Below are positions 46,746-55,608 of a stretch of DNA of 64,000 bases, piece after piece (position 1 is the stretch's first letter; every line of letters begins with the position of its first letter). A program made the position numbers and the translations under genes. Source of the DNA: Alphaproteobacteria bacterium. Lineage in GTDB: Bacteria; Pseudomonadota; Alphaproteobacteria; CAAGCB01; CAG-977. Location of the stretch: the NCBI GenBank assembly GCA_017480385.1, contig JAFVAT010000026.1:1-64000 (forward strand), in the 5' to 3' direction. The notes under the pieces are model-generated. The model searched no databases and had not been told where the DNA came from. It saw only the letters and a program-made list of their open reading frames with translations.

Positions 46746-47819
46746 TTATCTGGCATTTTTCATAGCAGCCGCTTTTGCCAAAACAGCCTGTTTTACCACT
46801 TTCTGCTCCGAAGCATAGAGCTTCTTGTTCGCCAAAATGCGGTCCTTTGTTTCAAACATACCGGCCATAGGTTTTTCGCCCATTTTCGGCCGATCGCGCT
46901 TCATCGTATCCGGACGCGTCGGAATCGCCGTCAATGACGGATCGGGTTCCATACCGGTCATTTCTTTACGCAGTCTGAAGAAATCCTGCATATCCTGCAT
47001 ACTTGCTTCCGCTACGTCCAAGAATTTGCCGCCTTCCAAACGGTGCGGATCTTTGGTATAGTAATTTCCGTCTTTGGTCCAACCGGCCAAAGCGATCGCT
47101 TCAGGTCCCGTCATCGTTTGCTTATTATAAAACAGAGTCGGTTCCTTACCTTGCTTCATTTCATAGATTTCTTTTGTCATCGGTTCAATCTGATAAGCTT
47201 CTTCATAAACCGTTTTTGTTCTCAGCTGATCATACCAGCCCTCAAAAGTTTCCGTCATCACGTCGTGCGTAATTCTGTTGCCCGCCGCTTTATAAGCCGT
47301 ATCAAAAGCCTTTTCAATTTCAGGATAACGCTTTTTAAAAATATCGTACGGTCCCGTCTCGCCCTGCAGCGCCAGTTCTTTACAGGAGGTTACCGCATAT
47401 GTCTGCGCATCAGCCTCCATTGCACGGAAAGCAATCAGTTCGGAACGAACGTCCAAAACGCCGAAAGCCTCATGCGCGCCGCGGACGAACTGGCCGGCGT
47501 GACGACATTCATGCGCCAAAGTTCCCACCAGCTTATCATCTGTTTCCGTCGGGTTTAAACGCACCCAATGCCCCGCTTCATCACAAGCACCGCAGCAGCG
47601 AACACCCGGTTCAAAGAAACTGAACTTAAATCCGTTTTCCGCGGCGATCTGCAAAGTTTCCAACCCGCAGGAAGATTTTGCCAGACGGTTCACCAACGCG
47701 ACCATACGCGGCTGATCTTCTTTTTTGCATTCCGTCATATTAATGTTAACGACAGGCTTGACGGCCTCATCATACTGTACTGGAGCAACATTTGTATCGA
47801 AAGCTTGTTTTAATGACAT
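46746..47819 (-). CDS. HECRH putative metallopeptidase, paralog C
   Basis: 357 residues, no signal peptide. The core motif is LVGTLAHECRHAGQFVRGAH (HECRH at 103-107), with a cysteine inside the motif, and AMEADAQTYAV as the likely third-ligand segment. A CCGAC cluster (C75, C76, C79) precedes it. Clearly diverged from A and B but aligned over the full length (TKDGNYYTKDPHRLEGGKFL). First gene of the three-paralog unit; AGAGG precedes the ATG and a good promoter lies upstream. Confidence 0.72.
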   Translation of the reverse strand: MSLKQAFDTNVAPVQYDEAVKPVVNINMTECKKEDQPRMVALVNRLAKSSCGLETLQIAAENGFKFSFFEPGVRCCGACDEAGHWVRLNPTETDDKLVGTLAHECRHAGQFVRGAHEAFGVLDVRSELIAFRAMEADAQTYAVTSCKELALQGETGPYDIFKKRYPEIEKAFDTAYKAAGNRITHDVMTETFEGWYDQLRTKTVYEEAYQIEPMTKEIYEMKQGKEPTLFYNKQTMTGPEAIALAGWTKDGNYYTKDPHRLEGGKFLDVAEASMQDMQDFFRLRKEMTGMEPDPSLTAIPTRPDTMKRDRPKMGEKPMAGMFETKDRILANKKLYASEQKVVKQAVLAKAAAMKNAR

Positions 47820-47846
47820 TTGAAACCTCTTTGTAAATGATCATGT

Positions 47847-47875
47847 ATAATAGAAAATTTTGATCTTTTCTGCAA
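47847..47875 (-). promoter_or_regulatory. Promoter of the three-paralog metallopeptidase operon
   Basis: On the minus strand TTGCAG (47875-47870) and TATTAT (47852-47847) are 17 bases apart, 28 bases before the ATG of paralog C. The rest of the 424-base gap (47876-48192) is AT-rich with T-runs and shows no ORF I would trust. Confidence 0.65.
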
Positions 47876-48192
47876 CATTTTTTTTCAATTTACCAAAACC
47901 CTCCCCTCTTTTTGAGAAGACGAAAAAATTTATATTCATCAATATGTTACAAAACATTCTTTTATGAGGCAAACTTAAAAGTTTTTTAATTTTTGGACGG
48001 AAATTTTTATTTTTTCTTAATTTTTCTTTTTTTCAGCAGCTTCTTTTTCATTTTTCAATACATCAACCGAATCTGTTTTAACCGCATAATTTAAAAATCA
48101 AACCCGTTTTCACTGCAGAGACGCCCTCCCGCATGTTCGCACAGATATAAATTCGCTAAAATGCCGCGCCCGACAGACGATTTCCGGAATAC

Positions 48193-48221
48193 AAAAAAGC
48201 CCTCAAAAAAAATTGAGAGCT
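48193..48221 (-). terminator. Terminator of the paralog D gene
   Basis: On the minus strand AGCTCTCAA (48221-48213) pairs with TTGAGGGCT (48206-48198) followed by TTTTTT. It lies 22 bases after the stop of paralog D, so D is not co-transcribed with C, B and A. Confidence 0.85.
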
Positions 48222-48243
48222 TTTAAATGCTGCAAAGAAATAT

Positions 48244-49347
48244 TTACCTTTGCTTTTTCTGAAGAGCCGCAATTTGAGCCGCGATCTGACCTTTCTTCGG
48301 CCCCTTAATTGAAAAGGCCCGTTCACTTTCCGCCCTTTTGCGCTGCTGCAGCAAATCCAAACGAATATCAACTTCTTCCAAAGAGGAATCCGGCGCTTTT
48401 CCCGTTCTCATTTTCCGAACATCAAAGAATGTTTTCGCCGTATTATACGTTTCAGCAGAAATGGACAATTTATTGCGCTCTTCCAATACTTCAGGCTTAT
48501 CAGCCCAATAACATTTTCCTTCCGCATTGCAGCAAAACAAATTGACAACCTCAGATGACTTCACCTCTTTATCATAAGCGGGCATAGCTCTTTTCGGCCC
48601 CCTCATCGCATCATGCATAACATCAATAATGTAGCCCTCTTCATAAGCCTCCATCATCGGGATATCCTGATACCAGCCGTTAAAGGCCCCCTGCAGCATC
48701 TTGTCATTAATCGGCGCATTTTTAGACGGTGCCGCAGTAATAAAGCCCGTCGCAATTTCAACCGAGTCTTCAGAAAATTCTTTCCACGGACCGTCATTGC
48801 CGGAATTAATGCGAATTTCATGACAGGTTGCGGCAGCAGCCGTTTCAGCATCAGCCTCCATTGCGCGCGTATACATGATTTCGCCCTTGAGGTTGAACAC
48901 GCCGAAATTATCTTCCGCGCCGCGTGAAAACTGCTGCGCATGGCGGCTTTCATGCGCCAATGTCGCAATCAGCAGAGAATCGGACAACATCGGGTTCAAG
49001 GCTATAATCTTGCTGCTTTTATCACAAAAACCGCAGGAATCTTTCTGATTTTCCATAACCAGCGTATAGCCGTCTTTGGCCGCATCTTCCAACACCGCGC
49101 GCCCGAAAGGAGAATTATGCGCAATCGTATTGACAAAATGAACCAGGCGCTTTTCATCAGCCTCTTTCTTTTTGCCCTTGCGCCCCTTAATCTGAATATC
49201 GATTTCCGGCGCTTCGTCAGAGTAAGCCTTGTTTTTTTCGGGAACAAACACCTTTCCCGCCAAAATTGTTTGACTCTTAGAATCAGAAACAGCCCCGTTT
49301 TTGGACTGACTGAAAATTTCCTCAAGCTTTAAAATCTGCTGATCCAT
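48244..49347 (-). CDS. HESRH putative metallopeptidase, paralog D
   Basis: 367 residues, no signal peptide. HESRH at 132-136 in LAHESRHAQQFSRGAE; AMEADAETAAAATC follows as the third-ligand segment. The region before it holds SCGFCDK (C105, C108). The N-terminus is longer than in A to C and contains a basic patch KGRKGKKKEADEKR; a second CC pair lies in LFCCNAEGKC. It has its own promoter and terminator. AAGGAG precedes the ATG by 9 bases. Confidence 0.72.
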   Translation of the reverse strand: MDQQILKLEEIFSQSKNGAVSDSKSQTILAGKVFVPEKNKAYSDEAPEIDIQIKGRKGKKKEADEKRLVHFVNTIAHNSPFGRAVLEDAAKDGYTLVMENQKDSCGFCDKSSKIIALNPMLSDSLLIATLAHESRHAQQFSRGAEDNFGVFNLKGEIMYTRAMEADAETAAAATCHEIRINSGNDGPWKEFSEDSVEIATGFITAAPSKNAPINDKMLQGAFNGWYQDIPMMEAYEEGYIIDVMHDAMRGPKRAMPAYDKEVKSSEVVNLFCCNAEGKCYWADKPEVLEERNKLSISAETYNTAKTFFDVRKMRTGKAPDSSLEEVDIRLDLLQQRKRAESERAFSIKGPKKGQIAAQIAALQKKQR

Positions 49348-49385
49348 TGTCCGCGCTCCTTCGAACAGATTAAAAATTATTTTAG

Positions 49386-49414
49386 ACTATAAAAGCTTAT
49401 TGACAAAAAGTAAA
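49386..49414 (-). promoter_or_regulatory. Candidate promoter of paralog D
   Basis: On the minus strand TTTACT (49414-49409) and TATAGT (49391-49386) are 17 bases apart, 39 bases before the ATG. The divergent paralog E has a TTGACA at 49486-49491 on the plus strand, but no -10 box at good spacing. Confidence 0.5.
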
Positions 49415-49544
49415 CAAATTTTTCAAATTTTCTTTTTGTACTCCGGAACTTATCAAAGGCGGCACTGCTGATATTTGCGCTGGACATTTGACAAAAAAAT
49501 AAATAGAATAGGAAAAAATATACCTTATTGTTTCAGGTGCTTTT

Positions 49545-50573
49545 ATGACAGAAAAAAAACTTTTTTCAGCCGAACAGTCTTCACCGGCGAAACCGTATCC
49601 CTTTTTATCCGGAGATACTGCCGCGTTAGAGGGATTGATCTCGGTCCTGCGTACAACAAAATTGGGATCGGAGTTACTGAATGATGCCGCCGAAGCGGGA
49701 GTCACCATTACGACGGCAAAACTGAACGGGGCCCACGGTTCTTACAGGGAAGACGGAAAAATCGTTACCATGGATTTATCCGGCTCTGCCGACCGCCAGA
49801 TTGTTACATTGGCGCACGAACTGCGGCATGCTCAGCAATTTAAAAACGGGGTTCAGCTGAACGCCTTTACTGATGTGCCGAAAGATTATCTGCACTCTCA
49901 GGGATTAATTGAGGCTGATGCAAATGCTGCCTCCTGCGTTGTCGCATGGGATTTAAAGCAGCAGGGGAACTCAAAGCCTATGGAAGAATTTGCAAAAGAA
50001 CACCCTGAAATAGCCACTCCCTTTTTGCAGGCGGCTGAAAAAGGCGGCGTTGAAACGGGACAAGCGCCCAAAGAGGCCTTTTTCGGCTGGTTTAACAACA
50101 TGTACATCAGAAATGCGTATGAAAGGAACTATCTGCGCAATTTTGAATGTTTGAAACGCAACGCTTCTTTTGCCGAACGGAAAACAGCCTTACAGCGCGA
50201 GGTACCGGTAACCGAAAACGCGGCAAAAGTCTGTAAACTTAATGGTCAGTCCTATGTATCTGAACAGGAAGTGAAAGAGTTTTTTGATCGTCCCGAAATG
50301 ACCAGCGTCACTGAAAACACATTCTGGGCGATTTACAGAAACCTGCGCGATGTCAAGGATTTTGGTTTCCTTTGCGATGCAAAAGAAGTGATGAAAAAAG
50401 AAGGCAATTATACCATTCGCGAATCGTCAGATTTTTACGAGGTCAAGCGTCCTTTGCTGCAGAGGCAGCTTGGTGCTGCGGCAAAAATATCCGAATACAG
50501 AAAGAAAAGTCTGAACGATTCGAAACTGAAAGCGGTCGTTGCCGCCAAACGAAAAGGCGCGCTTGAAAAATAA
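49545..50573 (+). CDS. HELRH putative metallopeptidase, paralog E
   Basis: 342 residues, no signal peptide, transcribed away from the other four. IVTLAHELRHAQQFKNGVQL has HELRH at 91-95 and GLIEADANAASCVVAW the probable third ligand. The cysteine cluster before the motif is missing, replaced by HGSYREDGK. The most diverged paralog, but FGWFNNMYIRNAYERNYL aligns with the GWYDQ...YEENYI segment of the others. The C-terminus is basic (KAVVAAKRKGALEK). AGGTG precedes the ATG. Confidence 0.7.
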   Translation: MTEKKLFSAEQSSPAKPYPFLSGDTAALEGLISVLRTTKLGSELLNDAAEAGVTITTAKLNGAHGSYREDGKIVTMDLSGSADRQIVTLAHELRHAQQFKNGVQLNAFTDVPKDYLHSQGLIEADANAASCVVAWDLKQQGNSKPMEEFAKEHPEIATPFLQAAEKGGVETGQAPKEAFFGWFNNMYIRNAYERNYLRNFECLKRNASFAERKTALQREVPVTENAAKVCKLNGQSYVSEQEVKEFFDRPEMTSVTENTFWAIYRNLRDVKDFGFLCDAKEVMKKEGNYTIRESSDFYEVKRPLLQRQLGAAAKISEYRKKSLNDSKLKAVVAAKRKGALEK

Positions 50574-50664
50574 ATCATTCAGGCGTATGCTTCATTAGGT
50601 TAGAGTATTTTTTCCGTAAAGGAGGGGATTTTTTCTCTTTTTGCCAGAAAAGAGTTTTTTATTC

Positions 50665-50693
50665 TTGAGTTTTCACCTGATCTTAGGTATGTT
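50665..50693 (+). promoter_or_regulatory. Promoter of rpsU
   Basis: TTGAGT (50665-50670) and TATGTT (50688-50693) with 17 bases between, 69 bases before the rpsU ATG. Confidence 0.6.
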
Positions 50694-50762
50694 AGCGCCG
50701 ATCAGATGATTTTGTTTTTACCGGAGAAAAAAATTCTCCCTTTTACAAAAGGACGTGATTTT

Positions 50763-50969
50763 ATGGTACAGGTTATTGTACGTGATAATAATGTTGATCA
50801 AGCTTTAAAGGCTTTAAAAAAGAAAATGCAGCGCGAAGGCGTTTTCCGTGAAATGAAGCTGCGCCGCAATTTTGAAAAGCCCTCTGAAAAAAAAGCGCGT
50901 GAAAAGGCGGAAGCTATTCGCCGTGCCCGCAAGCTGGAACGCAAACGTTTGGAACGCGACGGGTTCTAG
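50763..50969 (+). CDS. rpsU: 30S ribosomal protein S21
   Basis: 68 residues: [37 protein letters not shown] and the basic C-terminal helix. The ATG at 50763 with AAAGGA upstream gives the standard length; the frame is open further upstream. A monocistronic unit between its own promoter and terminator. Confidence 0.97.
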   Translation: MVQVIVRDNNVDQALKALKKKMQREGVFREMKLRRNFEKPSEKKAREKAEAIRRARKLERKRLERDGF

Positions 50970-50989
50970 GCTGATTGACAAAATAAAAG

Positions 50990-51019
50990 GCGGAAGAGTT
51001 CTATTCTTCCGCTTTTTTT
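50990..51019 (+). terminator. Terminator of rpsU
   Basis: GCGGAAGA (50990-50997) pairs with TCTTCCGC (51005-51012), followed by TTTTTTT. Confidence 0.9.
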
Positions 51020-51436
51020 GTAAGAAAAAAACTGCGTAACAGGCGCATGTTTTTCTCTTTATAATAATTCCACAAAGTATCGCCGGAATATGAGAATTAT
51101 GGCCGTCAGGCAAAGAATCGTGATTTTTATGCATGACTTTTTACCCTTCTTTCTTCTGCCAAAAATGTCTGTCAGGCGGATTTTCTGATGTCTTCAAAGT
51201 TCATTTTTCTCTCCGCCACAATACAAAAGATTTGCCCAACCGACGAGCATTGCAATGAAAAAAAGGAATCATCAACCAATGCCTTTCATGCCTTACCGGC
51301 ATAAAACCATACACAGCATGATTTAAACGTGTCCCGTTCTATAAAAATAAAAACGACGCTTGTAAAAAAAGCTATACATGAATTTTCCATTTGATATTCT
51401 CTTTCTAAGAATTATTTGTACCTTTAAAGGAATATT
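51020..51436. other. Gene-free stretch after rpsU
   Basis: About 415 AT-rich bases without a convincing gene. On the minus strand an ATG at 51204 has GGAGAG upstream but meets a stop after ten codons (MNFEDIRKSA). AT-rich sequence near 51340-51420 may hold the promoter of the rhodanese gene. Confidence 0.5.
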
Positions 51437-51799
51437 ATGAAGAATCTTTTCTTTCTGTTCTTGTTATTAGGAGCCTGTTCGGATATGTTTCCCGCAGAAA
51501 TTTCACCGGCTGAAATCAAGAAAAACAATCTGATTTTAGATGTTCGCACACCGGCTGAACACGAAGAATTGGCATTGATACAGGAGCATTGGTTCGTTCC
51601 TCTGGATCAATTAGAGCCCACCTCCTTTATTCGTGAACATCATCTGGACGGATCGAAACCGCTGTACATTCTTTGTCGTTCGGGGAAACGAGCAGAAATC
51701 GCCGCGCAAAAATTTAAGCAGGCTGGATTAAAAAAAGTAGCCGTTATCCGCGGCGGAATCATTGCCGCAGAAAAAATGGGTCTGCCCATAAAAAAATAA
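51437..51799 (+). CDS. Rhodanese-domain lipoprotein
   Basis: 120 residues. A lipobox LLGAC (C14) anchors it to the envelope. The rhodanese domain shows LILDVRTPAEHEE and the active-site loop CRSGKR with the catalytic cysteine C80. Single-domain periplasmic rhodaneses handle sulfur or redox chemistry; the substrate is unknown. A T-rich stretch follows, then the strong promoter of the next gene. Confidence 0.88.
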   Translation: MKNLFFLFLLLGACSDMFPAEISPAEIKKNNLILDVRTPAEHEELALIQEHWFVPLDQLEPTSFIREHHLDGSKPLYILCRSGKRAEIAAQKFKQAGLKKVAVIRGGIIAAEKMGLPIKK

Positions 51800-51851
51800 A
51801 AAAACTTTTTTGTCAATTTTTTCACATTTTTTGGAAAATTTTGACTATTCC

Positions 51852-51880
51852 TTGACACTCCCTTTTAAAACATGTTATAA
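51852..51880 (+). promoter_or_regulatory. Strong promoter of the lysine-rich repeat protein
   Basis: TTGACA (51852-51857) and TTATAA (51875-51880) with 17 bases between, the closest match to the consensus in this window. It lies 31 bases before the start codon. Confidence 0.8.
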
Positions 51881-51911
51881 ATTAAGAATCATTAACTTAA
51901 GGAGTACTCCC

Positions 51912-53921
51912 ATGGAACAAACGGCACAGCAGAAAGAGGCTCAAAAAACTTTAAAAATTTCCGCAAAACAAGCCAAGGAAATTAAAATATCCCGTCAAAT
52001 AGCCGATAAAATCAAACGGCAATGGGAGGAATTGGCCAAACGTCAGCGTTCTGCCGGTGCAAAAGTACGTTCCAGCCGCAGAATCACTTCTATTACCTTT
52101 ACAAAGGACCACCACGGAAAAGTAGCCGTTCAGGTAAATATGCGCAATGGTCACTCCATTATGGACAACGGGCAGGAAAAAGCGCTGGAAACCTTCAAAG
52201 CGCAGTCTCGCCGTTCATATGCCCGCGCAAAGGTTGCAGAGCTGTTAAAGAAAATTCGCGAATACGGTTTTGCCGCTGTTGAAGGGGAAATTCCTCCTGA
52301 ATTAAGAGAAGCCGTCTTAAAGGGAATGGCAAAAGCCAACATTTCTACTTCGTATAAAGGGGCTAAGGCGGAAGCTGCCGCAGCTAAACAGTTTTCAAAT
52401 AACGCGGCCAAAGCGGCAGACAGCGCATTTAAGGGTGCTGCCGGATTAAAACTTGCAGCCTCGCCCAGAATACCGCATTTCCCCGGAGAAAAGCCGAAAC
52501 TTCCTTCAATTCCTTTAGATTTGACAATTGGAAGATCAATTAATGATATCAACAAAGATGCCAGAGAACATCGTAAAAATGGAACGGAATCTAAAGAAGA
52601 TAAAATAAAACAGCAATATATCAATGCTGCGATGAGAATGTACGGCACGGATACCGTAGATGAAAATGTATTAAAGGCGGCTGAAGAATTGATGAGCAGA
52701 AAAGCTTCTCTCAGCGAAATATGGAAAATTGTAAACGATAAATCCAAAACAACGGAACAAAAAAGAATTGAGATCGGTAAAACACCTTCAGGCAATGAGA
52801 AAAAAGCAAAGGAAAAACCGTCGAAAGAACAATGTCGTCGGCAGTCCCAAAAGAGCAAAACGGATAGAAAAGAACGATTAGATCCTAACAACAAAGAATC
52901 AAAAGAAAGACTGAAAGCAATACAAGATGTTTTCAGAAAAAATGAAGCGGGCAATCCTTTAACCGCCGCCGAAACGGCTCTTTATAATTTTGTCCGTGAA
53001 AAATACAAAAAGATTCCCGACTTTAAAATCGAAGATATTTCTTTTGGCAAGCATGAAAAAATATTAAATGAAGTACTGAGAAATAACGGTGCGTTTAACA
53101 AGCTTAAAGCGGAAAGAAAAGCGGATAGGAAAGGTCAGGCCCTATCCGTAGATAAAAAATTGAATTTAGCCCGATCCGTTCTGGAAAAGGAATTAAGCGG
53201 AAAGCCTTTAACTGCAAAAGAACAAAAATTGGCGCAATTTATTCATGAACAATTCCGTAATGATCCCTCCTTAAAACCGGAACATATAGACAAACGCTTT
53301 TTAGAGCAAAGTAAGTCATTACAACAGATTGTAGCGGCAAATAGACCTTTTGAACTAAAAGAGACAAATGACGGTCGCAATCGGTCCCGTTCAGCAGCGG
53401 TCTCCTCCCATACAAAAATATCTATAACTCCGGATATGAAGCTTGAAATGGTGGCTTCTGTGCTTGCTAAAAAGCCGGAAACTCTCTCTGCCCAAGAGCA
53501 AAAGTTATTAAAACTGGTTCGTCACAATACACAAAATAATCCGAATTTAAAAATGGAGGATCTGAAAAACGACGCTGTGGCATTAAAAAAGATTTTCCAA
53601 GCAGAAAAAATCTTCAAGCAGTTACATAATGGAACTGAAACTTTAAAAGAAAAAACGGTTGAAACTCCTGTCGCCGGCAAAGATAATCCTGCGCCTAAAA
53701 CTGTTGCCGCCGAAGTTGGGCGCGTATCGAATAAAATGGAACAGATATACGCTCGGCATGAGCAACAGCCGTCTGCTCCTAAAAAAGGAAAGGCCAAGAC
53801 ATTACAGGAAAAAGTTACATCTCATGCCAGACAGAATCCTCCCAAAAAACCTCAGCCACAGGAAAAAATGGATCCGATGACTTTGGCACAAATCAAAAGG
53901 CGGAAAGATTTTGCGCGCTAG
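51912..53921 (+). CDS. Large lysine-rich helical-repeat protein, function unknown
   Basis: 669 residues, strongly basic, no signal peptide. I start it at the ATG 51912 with AAGGAG upstream; the frame extends up through the promoter. The N-terminal 150 residues are helical with a short strand segment ITSITFTKDHHGKVAVQVNM. From about residue 320 there are three copies of a helical unit of about 70 residues, each with a PLTAAETALYNF / PLTAKEQKLAQFI / LSAQEQKLLKLV core. The C-terminus is proline- and lysine-rich. I do not recognise a family; a nucleic-acid or cell-surface binding role is only a guess from its charge. Confidence 0.7.
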   Translation: MEQTAQQKEAQKTLKISAKQAKEIKISRQIADKIKRQWEELAKRQRSAGAKVRSSRRITSITFTKDHHGKVAVQVNMRNGHSIMDNGQEKALETFKAQSRRSYARAKVAELLKKIREYGFAAVEGEIPPELREAVLKGMAKANISTSYKGAKAEAAAAKQFSNNAAKAADSAFKGAAGLKLAASPRIPHFPGEKPKLPSIPLDLTIGRSINDINKDAREHRKNGTESKEDKIKQQYINAAMRMYGTDTVDENVLKAAEELMSRKASLSEIWKIVNDKSKTTEQKRIEIGKTPSGNEKKAKEKPSKEQCRRQSQKSKTDRKERLDPNNKESKERLKAIQDVFRKNEAGNPLTAAETALYNFVREKYKKIPDFKIEDISFGKHEKILNEVLRNNGAFNKLKAERKADRKGQALSVDKKLNLARSVLEKELSGKPLTAKEQKLAQFIHEQFRNDPSLKPEHIDKRFLEQSKSLQQIVAANRPFELKETNDGRNRSRSAAVSSHTKISITPDMKLEMVASVLAKKPETLSAQEQKLLKLVRHNTQNNPNLKMEDLKNDAVALKKIFQAEKIFKQLHNGTETLKEKTVETPVAGKDNPAPKTVAAEVGRVSNKMEQIYARHEQQPSAPKKGKAKTLQEKVTSHARQNPPKKPQPQEKMDPMTLAQIKRRKDFAR

Positions 53922-54381
53922 TTTTTTGACCAATACCGTCTGTACTTTCCTTCTGCTGTTTTATACCTCGGAAGGAAAGGCTTATACCCTCAGCACGGGA
54001 GCGGTTGTTGACAGAACTAACCTGCCCTCCCCCCGACAAAGCGGAAATGGCGCAGCAGCGGAAAAATGGTGCCAGGAAGAAGGAAAACGTCTGCCAACCC
54101 TTGAAGAATTGCGGGAAATGTATCATCACAGAAATGAAATCGGCGGGTTCACTGAGGGTTTTGATGCGGGCGGCTGGCCCTATTGGTCACAGCGGGTTAC
54201 CCACAACGAAGGTGGAAAAGACTACGGTTATCGCATTATTTTTGGAAACGGCGCCGAAAATTACGAACGGGTATCCGCTGATGCTTATGTCAAAAAATTC
54301 GGCGAACAGGGTGAGGAACAGTACAGGCCCTTTTGGATAAAAAGCGGCTTTGGTGCCTATGTCCGCTGTGTTTCAAAATAG
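53911..54381 (+). CDS. Secreted Lcl_C/DUF1566-like protein
   Basis: 156 residues, probably starting at the TTG 53911, which overlaps the previous gene by 11 bases with GGAAAG upstream. A hydrophobic N-terminus (TNTVCTFLLLFYTSEGKA) suggests export. The rest matches the Lcl C-terminal/DUF1566 pattern: WCQEEGKRLPTLEELREMY, GWPYWSQRV and FGAYVRCVSK at the end. These domains are common in secreted proteins of gut bacteria. Its last 25 bases overlap the convergent kinase-like gene. Confidence 0.68.
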   Translation: MRASFLTNTVCTFLLLFYTSEGKAYTLSTGAVVDRTNLPSPRQSGNGAAAEKWCQEEGKRLPTLEELREMYHHRNEIGGFTEGFDAGGWPYWSQRVTHNEGGKDYGYRIIFGNGAENYERVSADAYVKKFGEQGEEQYRPFWIKSGFGAYVRCVSK

Positions 54382-55307
54382 TCTTCTATAAAATTTTTGA
54401 TTAAAGCCGTTATAAAATCAGACGGCTTTTTTTGTTGTTCCAAAAGAAATCCTATAAAACATAAAAACTTATAATCAATTTCCCGAATGCGAACAGGCAT
54501 TTGTGAAACAGTATTATACGCCTTAACGATTTGACGGGCGAAATGTCTGCCGACTTTATAAAACGGTACAAATTCATTTGTTTTGGGAAAAATGCCTGCC
54601 GCTCCAAAATCTATAATACCTTGTAAAATATCTTTTTTTTTGAGATCTATTAACAGATTGCTGCCGCTTAAATCATTATGGCAAAAAACAAAATCCTGTG
54701 CGCATTCTGTTTTAAATTCTTTTAAATCCAGTTGCCCGCTAGTTGCTTCCAACAATAGCCTACGGCTTAATTTTTCATCAATACGTTTCGTGAAGTCCCA
54801 ATTTTGATCTGTTAACGCCGGCAGAACCGTTTGAAAAACATTTTGAGGAATCGAGTGAAGATCCGCCAAAAATTGAGCTATCTTTTCTGCCAGCCGTTCT
54901 TGCTGTTTCCGGCTTAAATGAAAATAACAGACGCTAAAATCAGTCTTGCCGCGCCTATTGTCCATTATTTTGCCATTGATATATTTGTGATAAGAAAATT
55001 TAATAAAATACGGAAACCGTTTCTCTTCAGAATCAACAATAAAAACCGGTGCAGTTTTGGATCGCACCTCCAAAGACCCATGAGTATGCAAAAGTTCTGA
55101 GATAAGAGAATCCCGTTTCATGGCATGAAACGAAGATTGCGTTAAAGGAAACCGGAAAATAAAGGAATTTCCCCTAAACACGGCAGAATTGCTTCCCGCC
55201 GGCAAAAAAGTTATTTCTGTCAATTCAAGGGAAGGATTCCAAAATAATAAAACTTCCCGAATTATACGTTCTTTATCAGGTGTATCCTTTGTTATCCAAA
55301 ACGGCAT
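54357..55307 (-). CDS. Aminoglycoside-phosphotransferase-fold kinase
   Basis: 316 residues. The APH/choline-kinase fold is shown by CHNDLSGSNLLID (catalytic aspartate in HND, about residues 210-212) and IIDFGAAG (metal-binding aspartate, about 233). The ATG at 55307 has AGAGGAAA upstream and is preferred to the one nine codons earlier. Likely substrates are small alcohols or aminoglycosides; resistance cannot be inferred. The gene stands alone, and its 3' end overlaps the convergent gene by 25 bases. Confidence 0.8.
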   Translation of the reverse strand: MPFWITKDTPDKERIIREVLLFWNPSLELTEITFLPAGSNSAVFRGNSFIFRFPLTQSSFHAMKRDSLISELLHTHGSLEVRSKTAPVFIVDSEEKRFPYFIKFSYHKYINGKIMDNRRGKTDFSVCYFHLSRKQQERLAEKIAQFLADLHSIPQNVFQTVLPALTDQNWDFTKRIDEKLSRRLLLEATSGQLDLKEFKTECAQDFVFCHNDLSGSNLLIDLKKKDILQGIIDFGAAGIFPKTNEFVPFYKVGRHFARQIVKAYNTVSQMPVRIREIDYKFLCFIGFLLEQQKKPSDFITALIKNFIEDYFETQRT

Positions 55308-55608
55308 TTTATTTCCTCTGAAATAACTATACAAGAACGTCCCCGTCTTTGTACAGTCCTGATCTTCAGTCCCCTTTCCTCCTCTATCCTGTTTTTACGC
55401 GGTTAAAAGCAGCTCCTCGATCCGGCGGACGTTTTTTCAGACTGCAGTCCTTTATATGCCCCTTCAGATTAAAATGGCGAGCACCGACAAAAAAGGCTTC
55501 TCATTATCCTCTTTAACAAACGGAACAGACAAGTTTCATGTCAGTCCTTTCCGCATAGAAGTATACGCCCTCCATAACCATGCGCCCGGCACAGAGTTTT
55601 CGGAGTAG
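55308..55608. other. Gene-free stretch before the rpsI terminator
   Basis: About 300 bases with higher GC than the coding neighbours' AT-rich spacers. I see no ORF with a ribosome site and no tRNA-like fold. It probably contains the promoter of the kinase-like gene near 55320. Confidence 0.4.

Noticed and set aside
51202..51204. Start codon with a ribosome site on the minus strand in the gap after rpsU
   Set aside because: The frame closes after ten codons; further stops follow, so no gene can be supported.
54357..55307. Antibiotic-resistance call for the APH-fold protein
   Set aside because: The fold is shared by many small-molecule kinases; nothing in the sequence or context shows an aminoglycoside substrate.
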